A stretch of 64,000 nt of DNA from Punica granatum (taxonomy: Eukaryota; Streptophyta; Magnoliopsida; Myrtales; Lythraceae), in assembly GCF_007655135.1 (NCBI RefSeq), contig NC_045129.1, positions 35,465,122 to 35,529,121 on the forward strand. Direction: 5' to 3'. The notes below the pieces were generated by a model. It saw only the letters and a list, made by a program, of their open reading frames with translations. It did no database searches and was not told the DNA's origin. Position numbers and translations under genes: made by a program. Below are positions 23,626-34,434 of the stretch, piece after piece (the first letter of the stretch is position 1; every line of letters starts with the position of its first letter).

Positions 23626-24022
23626 GTGGAACAACCAAGGACTCGTCATAACCGGAACTAGTGCCTTATCAACTTAAGAGCCAGTATTGTGTAACTTAAA
23701 ATGGATTATTATAGCCGGCTATATGTGCAGTTGGCTCGTAGTTTGCAGATTTTTTTTCTTTTTAATAATAAAACATCAATGGATTTAATTTCACCAAGGA
23801 GGCTCCTTAAAAAGAGCAAATAAGAAATTAGATTAATTGCATAGATCAATTGGATCGCGCCACCTCACTGCATGTCGGATTATTTGTCGGTGAATTTCAA
23901 TAAGAGTCTGATTATTTGATAAGAAATTTATTATTAGTGAAAGTATGAGTTACTTACTAAATGACAAAAAAAAAACTTAATTCTTTTATGAGATGGACCA
24001 TTATTTTTTGGGAAATTTATTA

Positions 24023-24024
<2 letters not shown>

Positions 24025-24056
<32 letters not shown>
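24025..24056. repeat. (TA)n microsatellite
   Basis: About 16 TA units, seen directly. Confidence 0.95.
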
Positions 24057-24059
<3 letters not shown>

Positions 24060-25524
24060 AAGATATAAGGTGGGCTCGGTCAGATAAACTAAAAGAAAGC
24101 TTCGTTTCTTAATAGAATTTTCTCAATTTTTTAAATTTTTTAATAGAAGTATTTTTAAATATTTAAAATATATAAATATAGATTTTGTGGGACCCTTCAT
24201 TATTTCCTTGATTTTAAAACAAATAATTAGATTTTGTGAAATAATTCGTTGTCTTCATTAATGAGGATATGTGTACATGTAGAGGACCAAGCCTCAGGAT
24301 CATCACGGGAAGAATCCGAAGAAAGAAGGAAACCTCCAACAACTGTCTAATATACGGAAATAATAATATATACAATACTCTCATAATACAAATTAGAATA
24401 TATTTTTAAAATTTTGTATGATATGTTATAAATAAGAGTATTATCCACGTAAATAAACAATGCTTATTCAGTTCTTAAAGAATACCATTGCCACACGTGT
24501 ACTTTCAAAAAATGCGTCTACCACTAAAGATGAGTTGTTCATATGTTATTGTTTCACTTGAAATTCTTTCCTATATGCAATTAAATTTATACAATTAGAT
24601 GTTGTGCTTTGAATTTCTTTTTTCTTTCATTCCTATGGATTTATGAATCTCTTTTCAACTAAATATCCAGCAAGCGGGGATATGATAATTCGTTGCATCA
24701 TTCTTTTCAGGTGGTTCGGTAATGAAACGTTTTTTTTTTTGTTACTAATTAGGGAATTGATTAGTGGAATCTATCTTTATCTTTACGATGTTGAAAAACT
24801 TTATAAAGATAAACTAACTTCCGAGAAGAATCATTGTTCTTAAATTTTGATTTTTAAAACTCGAATTCTCTTTTTAGATTGATTATGGTGATTTAGATAT
24901 CTTAAAATAATCTAATTTATACTTTTATTATATATATATATATAGTTTATATTATTGGATCATCTCAGCTCGAGGTTACCACCATATTGTCCAAGCTTTG
25001 TTGTTCCTTTAAAGGTTTGGCTAGATATGCCTTTTGATGAGGGTTTTTTCCATTTTTGGTAATCTTCAGTATGATATCATACATTTATGGAACTATATAT
25101 TAGTACCATATTTTGTTGTCAGTATTAAACTCTTCAGTTTTTCTACCCGTGTCATGCTGAAAGGAATTTTCTCGATTTTTTGGATATTTTTAAAATAAAA
25201 AATATTTTTTAAATTTTTTATATAAATATAGATTTGTGAGACAATTCATTAATTTTTTCGATTTTTTTAGGTTTCTTTAGAAAAAGAATTTTTAAAATAT
25301 TTAAAAGATATATATATATATATATTTATTGGATGGATCGTTTATTTCTCGGGTTTTGAGTTTCTCTATAAAACGAACTTTTTTATTTTTTAAAACATAA
25401 GGTATTTATTGGACTGGTCTATTTTTCGTTTTTGCATTTATAACACATGATTTTATAATAAAAATAGAAAAAGAAATCGCATTTTATCCCGTGCAATGCA
25501 CGGACTCCACGATTAGTTTTAAAT

Positions 25525-26301
25525 AGAGTTAAATGCACTTTACCTCCCGACCTACAATGAGAGTTTGGGTTTGTCCCCTCACCTTCAAAATTTTGAAGAA
25601 TGCCTCCCGTCCTTACTGAAAAATAAGCAAGATGCTCCCTCAATCAATTTCCAATCAAAATTCCAACAAAAAAAAGGAGCACATCCACTTACATGTCAAA
25701 ATAAAAGGGTAAAATTATCTCACACCACCATTTCTTGCTCGTTCCTCGTACTTTGTCTTGCACAGTGATAGCAACACAGTGAGAATAATTAATTATTAAA
25801 TAACACACCAACAATTCCCCATTTTCTGCTCCCCCGAAATGGAGCAGAAGTTGTCTGATCCATGTTCAGATTCGATAAGAAATGGAACTCGTTGGAAACA
25901 ATAAAACTCCGACGTCTGTCGGGTTTTGGAAAACAGAAAACAATTGAATTGCTTAACAATTACATCAAATCGCAGATTGAAAGAGGGGGAAATATGACAA
26001 ATTCAGCAGATTGAATAGGAAAATGGGTCGCCTCTGGAAGATGGGTCGCCACTGTCTACATTGGAGCCTGGAAGAAGACCGTCGGGGAGAGGAGACCATT
26101 ACCGTTGGGAGATGGGTCGCGGCTACTTGACATGCGAGTGGCATGTGCTTTTTTTATTGCCGAAATTTTGATCGGAAATTGATTGAGGGGGCATCGTATT
26201 TATTTTCAGGTAACGTCGGGAGGTGTTCTGCAAAAATTTAAAGGTTAGGGGGCAAACCCAAATTCTCCTCATAGGTTGGGAGGTAAAGTGAATTTAACTC
26301 T
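25525..26301. mobile_element. long-TIR non-autonomous DNA transposon
   Basis: About 777 bp with terminal inverted repeats of about 174 bp. Left arm 25525-25698 starts AGAGTTAAATGCACTTTACC; right arm 26128-26301 is its imperfect complement, ending GTGAATTTAACTCT. Matching blocks run through the whole arm: TTTGGGTTTG-CCCCT, CCTCCCG, CCTCAATCAATTTCC, ATCAAAATT and a final CATGTCA. Both ends are flanked by TTAAAT (25519-25524 and 26302-26307), a possible 6-bp target-site duplication. The ~430-bp centre is less AT-rich and has no transposase. Long TIRs suggest a Mutator-like derivative, but that superfamily usually makes 9-bp duplications, so class is uncertain. Confidence 0.8.
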
Positions 26302-26783
26302 TTAAATATAACAAGGCTCTTGTTAAATAACAAATTCTCATACTAAATAATAAAAATAGTCATTTTTTTAGACCATTAAAAAGCACACTTTTAATGAGTT
26401 TCCTTACCCTATACACTCCCAACATCCATTTACTTGTAGCATATGCACATACACACGCTAGTCCCCAAAAACATATTGTCTTAAGAAGCACCATAGTCAC
26501 ATCCCCTAAGTAACCACAAACCACATAAAACCATAATTGTCAGAGCTCTTACACATATTTTTTGCTACGATAATTAACATATTCAAAAATGCCTTTTAGA
26601 ATATGTGTAAGTCTTAAAATGATCATTATGCATACCTTTTAGCAGATATAACAAGCATTCTAATACATTGTCTAGGTAACCAATAAGAGCATCGAGAATG
26701 AGATGCTTTTGCCAGTTGCAAGCCCAGTCCGCAACCTACCAAACATCACTTTACCATAAAAAACAAGGAGATATCATTTTTTT

Positions 26784-27536
26784 GGGAAAAATATATGTCA
26801 TAACACGATTTTTTACTTTTGTATTAATTTTATTACAACATTATAAAATTACAGTATATAATTCATCGGTTAAAGTGTAATATCAATTATAGTACAACAT
26901 TTTACTTTTGTGTCAATTTTATTATAATTTTTTAAAATTACACTACGTTGCACATCGATTAGTGTGTAGTGTCAATTATGTTATAACGTCAAATTTTTCA
27001 TAAAAATTAAATGGATGTGGCACACTCGTAGATGAATAGTGGGCTAAACTCTTGCCATATACGAAATAACCCAAGCTCTTGCCAGTTTCTCTCTTCACAC
27101 GTCTCATAGTAGAAACCGAATAAAAGTTTGCATTTCATTTGACATGTATGAGTTTTTCATTTCTTTCTAACAATTTTTCATCCGTCGTTCACTATATAAA
27201 TGATTTTTTTTCATTCTATTGATGCCGTTGTTACTTTCAAAAAGATTAATTTTGTATGCGAAAAGGCTGGAATGAGATTCAGATATTGATAGTGTGAGAG
27301 TCATATGGGTAAAAGAACACTGAGCGAGCCAAAATATGAGTTATTTCGCATATACTAAGAGTATGAGTGCACTATTCATCCACTATGTGCCCCACATCAG
27401 CTTTCCGTTTAATATTCACAAAAAATTTAATATCAGACTATAATTGAAATTATACTTCAAACGTATATTATAATGTAATTATAAAAGTTTGTGATGAAAT
27501 TACGCAAAAGCAAAATATTGTGAGATATATTTTTTC
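26784..27536. mobile_element. foldback / long inverted-repeat element
   Basis: Left arm 26784-27072 and right arm 27338-27536 are imperfect inverted copies. Pairs include AAAAATATATGTCA with AAAATATATCTCA, GATGAATAGTG with its complement cactattcatc, GATGTGG-GCAC and TATACGAAATAAC with its complement gttatttcgcata. The left arm is longer because a ~90-bp unit (ttttacttttgt-t-aattttatta) occurs twice, at about 26812 and 26902. The ~265-bp loop has no ORF. Target-site duplication is not evident. Confidence 0.65.
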
Positions 27537-27730
27537 ATTTTTTAACTAATTTCTTTCTTTTACATGTCTTTGCCACGTTGAAATTTTAAATAAAAAATTA
27601 ATAGAAATAGAAATAAAGATCCTCTGTTTAAGCCAAAAGCCCGGGAGAGCTTTCTCCTTCCTTCGTCCCCAAAAATCCCTCTCTAGGGTTTATCATTCAT
27701 CATCTAAAATTGGACTGATCCGTATCTTCA
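27537..27730 (+). promoter_or_regulatory. ALB4 promoter/leader with telo-box
   Basis: The 5' leader carries TAGGGTTT (27684-27691), the reverse of the AAACCCTA telo-box, a common element near the transcription start of plant genes for translation and organelle biogenesis. CT-rich DNA surrounds it. No clear TATA box. Confidence 0.5.
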
Positions 27731-30700
27731 ATGGCGTCTTCTCCTTTCTCGTTGACCAGCTCCACTGTTCTCCCTCCTTTCCCTGCCCCAAAGACTCCCT
27801 TCCTACTTCACCGGCCCTGCTTCGGTGCTCCCCCACACTCAAAGCCCTTCCTCCGTGGAACTCTATGTGTCGCTCGTCTCGGGTTCAGGCCCGACCAGGA
27901 GACTGCGGAATATGCGATTCGGGAGCTGTTCAGCAGAGCGGAGGGCTTGATTTACACTGTCGCCGATGCTGCCGTGTCGGCCTCTGACACTGTCGTGGAT
28001 ACTACTAGTGCCGCCAAACAGAACAATGACTGGCTTTCCGGTATTGCCAATTACATGGAGGCTGTGCTTAAGGTGCGTTTTCACTCTGATCAGCTAAGAA
28101 ACTGCAAAGTTTTGCTTACAACCCGTTTTGAGGAATATGAAAAGAGAAGCTTTCTGAGGTAACGAACGTCAACATCGGATTGTCAGATGCTATGAAGGCA
28201 ATAATAACACGAAACTTCCATTTTATAGCCAAGAAATGACTTGTTCCGAAGTTGCGGGATGTGCTTTGAATGGTGCAAATTCGTCGAATTTCGATAATTG
28301 GGAAACACTCGTTTTTCCATTTCTTAATTTTGTGGCTATGTGCGAAATTACGCGAACGTCTTGATTGCAGGTTCTAAAGGACGGGTTTTCCACTTTACAC
28401 GTGCCTTACGCTTATGGATTCGCGATCATTCTTCTGACGGTTCTTGTTAAGGCTGCAACGTTTCCTTTGACAAAGAAACAGGTCTCCCTTTACTTAGAAA
28501 GCAGAAAGCTTTGGGGCTTGTTGCTTTTGAAAGTGTGGCATGAAAGACTTGGGAAAATTCTGCTTGCCTGATGGGTACCTTTTCCATTTTTTTGTTATCT
28601 TCAGGTGGAATCTGCAATGGCCATGCGGTCTTTGCAACCTCAGATAAAGGCAATTCAGCAGCGGTATGCAGGAGATCAGGTAAAATTCATTTAGCTCTTC
28701 TTGGATTACGTGGACCAATGAAGTTAGTTCGAGAATGATTTAGTAATCTAGTCTGCTTTGTCTTGATGCATTCACCTCTATTTGTCTCCAGGAGAGAATC
28801 CAGCTTGAGACTGCTCGACTGTATAAACTAGCTGGAATAAATCCTCTTGCTGGTAATGCTGCCATGCTTCTCGGAAACTGCTACAATAAATGTCCTGTAT
28901 TGATTATAATATATATCTGGAAGAGAACCTATTCACTTCACATTGTTTTTAAATGCCTATAACTAATAAAATTGGAGTTTTAGTGCTGTGATCAAAATAG
29001 CTATAATTATATTTTGTGTGTTGGCATTTTCCGGCGTGTAGTAATGTTAGGTTGGTTGTAAAAGATAGGCTGGGGGTTGAAGTGGGACAAGGGTATGAAG
29101 ATAGGAATGATTCAAGTGATTGTGCATTCTCATTTTTAGGCCTAATTCTTCTTCTTGCTGTTATAGCTCATCTCTTCATTGTTCTGCTTCTTCAGGTTGC
29201 TTGCCCACCCTTGCCACTATACCTGTATGGATTGGGCTTTATCGAGCACTTTCAAATGTGGCAGATGAGGTTTGGAAACTTTCCTTATTGCTGAAACTTT
29301 TTTTTTTCCCTTTTTAATCCTTTGGTTTTTAGATTCAAATTTGATGGCGTATTGTTCTATTTATTAAGGGGCTCCTTACAGAAGGTTTCTTCTGGATACC
29401 TTCCCTGGCTGGCCCAACAACAATTGCAGCTCGACAAAATGGCAGTGGCATTTCTTGGCTTTTTCCTTTTGTGGTAAGTACATCGGGAGTTGGTTCTTCC
29501 TACTCAGCCTGACAAAATATTTTCTTTAATTGCACTTTATCCAGAGATGAGCCATGTGAATAAATTTCTTCTGCAGTATGTAGCCATCCGGCGAATGAAT
29601 ATACTACATGCCTTTTCTTAATTGCTCAAATTGTTTTCAGGATGGTCATCCACCTCTTGGGTGGTCGGATACCTTGGCATATCTTGTGTTACCTCTGTTG
29701 CTGGTAATTTCACAATACATATCTGTGCAGATAATGCAGTCATTTCAGCCTCAGGTCAGTCAATTTTCAGCTCTAGCCTCATTAGGCTCAAACTCTCCAT
29801 TTGATACTTCTGGCTCCTTTTGCGTTGTGTGACATGCTTTTAGTTGCGTGATGTTAGCAATGATTGGTTAGAAGATTGTTGGGAAGAATTCAGGATTTAT
29901 CTCGTCTTGTGGTTCAGCTGTGTGCTTAAAGAATGCACCCTATAATGTCCATCAAGAAATCTTTTTTATGTTAATTAAGATATAGGTGTCCTCTATGTGT
30001 CTCAGTTTCTAAACTTTTTAGGATACATTTATTTTGGTGCCGATATATCTTTTGCTACTTAATGGCATTCTTTTGTTGCCAACTGGTATCATTTTCATTT
30101 TTCCTCAGTTCTATGTATTGCGTAGTTGTTTGCTTATGATTGGAAGTAGTGGCTTTTTTAGTTTTAAGATTGCTCGTAACTTATCTCATGATTTTCAGAG
30201 TAATGATCCAAACATGAAGAATTCTCAAGCAATAACCAAGTTCCTTCCTGTGTTGATTGGCTACTTCGCTCTATCTGTTCCTTCCGGTTTAAGTCTTTAT
30301 TGGTAGGTGAATATGACAGACCTTTAAATTTTAGCATGACTTGATCACAAATGATGAACCTCTTCTTTACTTATATACCTTTTATTTCATTAGTTTGTTC
30401 TAGACGTTTAAATAATCTCTATGCAGGTTCACAAACAATATTTTGAGCACAGCACAGCAAGTGTGGCTTCAAAGGTTAGGCGGCGCCAAAAACCCGTTGG
30501 CACAATCTGCTGAAACTATCATCAAACAAGAAGAAGAACGAGTTCAGAAGACTGGTTCTGATTTAACTGCTGCTAGAATGGAACCAGTGAAAGAAAAGTT
30601 GATTGCTGAGGGTCCACGTCCCGGTGAAAGGTGGAGATTATTCTTTTACCTTTAAGTACTGCATCGATGCAATCATGCTTATCTTTCAGTGCCTAAGTGG

Positions 30701-31036
30701 TTCATATCTTTCAGATTTAAGCAAATAAAGGAACAAGAGGAAAGGCAGAAACGTGAAAGGGAACAACAAAAGAAACCAGCAGAGGAAACGGTTCTATCCA
30801 ATGAAAGGAACGAGGAAGACAGAACTTTAAGATCTGGGTCGGTGAATGGAGCGATTGATGAACATAAGACCGAATTCAATACTCGTGATTCCTCAAATGG
30901 TGGGGTTGCAGTGAATGGTGGGCTTTCCAATCCTGTTTCGAAGGAAGAACAGAAAGAGCAGTCCGTCCAGTTAGAAAGCAGTGACGCTTCAACGAGCCAC
31001 GAGGCTCAAGGGGTCAACGATAGGAACCAGTCGTGA
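27731..31036 (+). CDS. ALB4: thylakoid membrane insertase ALB3-like / ALB4
   Basis: Ten exons: 27731-28072, 28371-28481, 28605-28679, 28792-28852, 29196-29269, 29369-29473, 29641-29754, 30199-30302, 30427-30630, 30715-31036; 503 aa. It has a chloroplast transit peptide (1 to ~50), then the YidC/Oxa1/Alb3 core (about 114-345) with five expected membrane spans: VPYAYGFAIILLTVLVKAATFPLTKKQ, CLPTLATIPVWIGLYRALSNVA, the WIPSLAGPT stretch, SWLFPFVDGHPPLGW and YFALSVPSGLSLYWFTNN. It integrates proteins into the thylakoid membrane. The stromal tail (about 346-503) has GERFKQIKEQEERQKRE then acidic, Ser-rich sequence with VAVNGG, and lacks the terminal Lys/Arg block of ALB3 that binds cpSRP43. That tail and the 503-aa length point to ALB4 rather than ALB3. 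Confidence 0.93.
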
Positions 31037-31775
31037 AGGTTCGAGTCTCTGCTCTTGTTATGTTATCTGCAAACTGCTGTTACATAGTTTTGCTCATTAG
31101 TTGTATCCGTGGACTTGACTTTGCAGTTGCAGACAGGGAGATATACTCAAAACCTTCACGAAGAATCGCCATCATGGCAAAGGGCAATTTTCCATGGAAG
31201 TTGATCGAGTGAGGAGTTATCGATCAAAAGATACACATATACAATCCATCAAAAGTGAAGAAGAGCACCTTAACTTAAGCACGATGTATGATCAGTATAG
31301 CCTCAATCATGGAAAACCGAGACGGCTTCATTGACCATGCCAGCCTTCCTATGAGCTGCAGGCTGCGGATGGTGAGATACAATGATTTTGTTCAAGTGGG
31401 TGTAAATTGTTTTTGAGTGGGAAAGGATTTGGGCCTTTCATATACACGGCGACTATCTTGTATCCATTGTATATTCGTTACAATAATGAATGGGGAAGGA
31501 ATTAGCCCTTGTTAGCCAGTGAAAGGATGAAATCAACCCCGTCTCACTTTCACTTTGCCTCAAACCTGACTACTGGTTTTTCCACTATTGATCGATCCGC
31601 GAGATGATTGATAGGCGAAAATTTGCACCAAACTGGACCAGTTGCAATCGTAGAAGTCGTTGCGCGGAGTTTATACCATAACACCAAATCTAAACTGATT
31701 AATACCATTTATACTACAGGTAAGTCAGTAGTACAGACACGGAATAGGATGCAGCATGTACCGTCTTAACCGACA
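31037..31775. other. 3' UTR of ALB4 and intergenic DNA
   Basis: Likely 3' UTR to about 31490, where acaataatgaat may serve as a weak polyadenylation signal. Nothing else supportable. Confidence 0.5.
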
Positions 31776-32072
31776 CTAGGAGGGCACGCATGTCCATTTA
31801 CATACATACATGACATTATACGGACCACTACCATGACATATCTTCTAGGAGGATGCAAACATGTACGGGATTAACAGACAGGGGCATATATCAGATTAGT
31901 TCCAACCCCAAAAAGAGCAGGTGGCAAGGAGGAGCCCCCCCGCGCAATCAAAATGTCGGGAGTCGATAAGTAGAAAATTGATCTTATCGTCATACTACGT
32001 ACCATACCAAGAGATATAGGAGGACCAGTACTACGGATAAAGGAGCACATCTCGGCGGAAACGAACTTTTTT
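31776..32072. repeat. direct repeat A, ~280 bp
   Basis: Diverged direct copy of 32441-32718. Shared anchors in the same order: ctaggag...atgtccattt, agttccaaccccaaaaag, the phrase atcaaaatgt(c/t)gggagtcgat followed by aagtag, gtcatactac and aaggagca. Not a tandem; about 370 bp separates the two. Confidence 0.75.
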
Positions 32073-32440
32073 TTATTTTAGCAATTAAATCACAAACTAC
32101 CGATTTGATAACAACGTTAATACATCGTCAATTTCTCTATTAATTTTAATCAGAATTGCTGAGGTATACATGACGATACCACGTGGTACATTGTGATTGA
32201 CCGAGTGGGTTCTACATTTTTCACTTTGAGAAAGGTAGAATTGTGCGTAAAGAATGTATCGTGAAAAAAGAATGTTTCATGAAAATTTTCCCGCGATCAA
32301 AATGTCCTGAACTTGCATTAATTATATATATATATTTGTCATCAACTTGCATTCATCAAACGAACGATATATGCACTTACTGGAAAAGTACTCCTAATTG
32401 AAAAGGTTAAATTCCATACACGAACAGGTTTAAGTATTAG

Positions 32441-32718
32441 TTTCCTAGGAGCGATGTCCATTTTACATATACGTACACTATGGTCCACCTCCATATATCT
32501 CCTAGGAAGACAACATATACACATTACATATATATGTTCGGGAGAGCGATCAGTTCCAACCCCAAAAAGGAGTAGGTAGCATAGAGGTGCAAACCTGCAT
32601 ACGGCCGCGATCAAAATGTTGGGAGTCGATAAGTAGGAAGCGGATATTGTTGTCATACTACGACACCGAGTCCTTTTACGTGCACTGATTAAGGAGCATG
32701 TCCCAGAGAAAAATGAAC
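32441..32718. repeat. direct repeat B, ~280 bp
   Basis: Second copy, with the same ordered anchors as repeat A. It abuts the downstream end of the decayed minus-strand ORF region, so the pair could be part of an old transposable element or a simple segmental duplication. Confidence 0.75.
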
Positions 32719-34434
32719 TGTCGGGGGATGCCCCGACCTCTGTCAGCTCCAAGCAGAAGTCCTCATGGTGCCCCGGGTCGCCCGGGTCGAGGTGTCTCCA
32801 CGGGAAATACAGACAACGCTAGCCGACAACGGATGAGATACATAAAGGAAAGACGAGCAGCGACACGGGATATTACATCCTGGGAAGGAATCCCGCTGGA
32901 ACCAACCGCTAGGGTATTGCAGGATAGCTTCATCATAGAGACGACGCAGGGGTCGTTGGGCCGCAAGCTCATCTGCCACGTCACGAATGACCACATTCCT
33001 TCCCAAGGTCAGGATGCTCTCTCAAGCTGCACGTTTACGACTACCGGGAGTCTCCATGGCCGCAGGGGGTGAAGGGACGAAAGAGGACTGCATGGGAGTA
33101 TATGGACTTGGGAATGGTGGTGGTGGACCATGAAGGATAGGGGCCATTTGGGTAATATTTGCGTAGGGGCCGGTGGGGTAAAGGCTGCGGAAGGGATAGC
33201 AGGGTCCCAGGTAAAACTGTGGCCAATGTGAAGCGGCAGTGAGGCGGCGAACAGGAATAGGGTTTTGTATGGGCTGGACAGACAGAGCCGTGACTGTAAC
33301 GGGGTAGTGGGCCACCGGAGATGTCGTGGACGGACAAGGAGGAGTCCGAGGTGACTGCACAGATGGTGAGGTCAGGGGGCGAACGAAGGGGTGACCGGTA
33401 GAACGTGGAACCCATCCTGATGTAGGCGCAGGTCTGGTTAGGGTAGTTGATGTGCCAGTAGAGGTCCCTGGCACTACTGACAGGGGGGTGGCGGCGCCAC
33501 CTTTTGAGGTGAGCACTGCCATCGTTGGCATCGATGTATAGGTAGTAGTCCCGGGGATGATAACGAATTCGGCACCAATTGCCCGAGCTCTTGCTCCCCA
33601 TCGAGCGCAAGGCTTCGTCGATCACCGAGCAGTAGTCCGACTCATGGCCATATAACCCGTAGTATTCACAGGGGACACCAATCTTGAACCCCGCAACCAC
33701 TTCATGCAGCTGCTGGCCCTCCGCCAGGCCTATCGCAGGGAGCACCGGGGCCTCCAGATTCAGCTCAACACGCGCTTGAGGATGAGGAACCTCGACCCCC
33801 ATCCTTGCCGGGTCTGCCGCACGGATTTCATGTCGATAACCCACCCGTGACAGTGGAACAGGTTGCGAGATGCATGGACAACTTCTTCTGCTCGATCCAA
33901 CAAGGAACCCGGGTGAAGTCGCAGTTGGGAGTGCCAATGGGGGGACGCCACTGCCTGACCACGAGAACCACGGCGTTGATGTTATGGGGCCCGTTGAGCA
34001 GTACCTCTTCCGCATGGCGCGGGGAGGCAAACTCGAAAGTTGACACTCCATCGGGGCCGCGAGTGCATTGCAGAGGGACGGGGGGAGGAGAGACCTGAAA
34101 CAACCTCCTCAGGCACCTGAGGATCATCATCATCGATGAATAGGCCGAGTAGTCTTCGGTCCCAACCCTCGTCCGGGAGGACCTGGAATAGAGTCATCAG
34201 CAGAGGGCTGCCGAGGAGGAGCTCCCGGAGCCATGACGGGAAAGAACAGATCGGGGATGAAGTTGATAGAGATGGGAAGTGAAGTGAACAGGAGGCAGAA
34301 GAAGCAGCAGCAGCAGCTTTAAGCTTTGAAAATGGCGGCAAACAACCATTAAAGGACAGGGGTTCCATGTGGACGGACAGGTGCAAGTGAAAGACGAGTA
34401 CGAGGAAAGGGATGAAGACAAGAGTTGGATCCAT
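32719..34434 (-). pseudogene. decayed DUF4283/zinc-knuckle retroelement ORF
   Basis: GC-richer block read on the minus strand from an ATG at 34434. The coding signal hops between frames, showing several frameshifts. Recognisable parts: about 33850-34080, a DUF4283-like segment (FEFASPRHAEEVLLNGP, VLVVRQWRPPIGTPNCDFTR); about 33629-33790, a domain with a CCHC-knuckle-like end, CEYYGLYGHESDYC, where the second Cys is Tyr. Such DUF4283 plus zf-CCHC proteins come from plant LINE-type retroelements and their domesticated relatives. No reverse transcriptase or integrase is seen in the window. Downstream frames (33022-33531, 32743-33006) are Pro/Ser-rich and may be the remaining tail. Not a functional gene as read. 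Confidence 0.6.

Larger units (their letters stand above)
22701..25524. other. PSBY promoter side and AT-rich intergenic DNA
   Basis: 22701-22930 is the PSBY leader/promoter side; a GATAAG-type I-box (cttatcc on the plus strand near 22855), common in light-regulated genes, is present. Beyond it lies AT-rich DNA with a (TA)n tract at 24025-24056, a SINE-like fragment (about 23570-23620) and many poly-T/poly-A runs. No gene seen. Confidence 0.5.
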
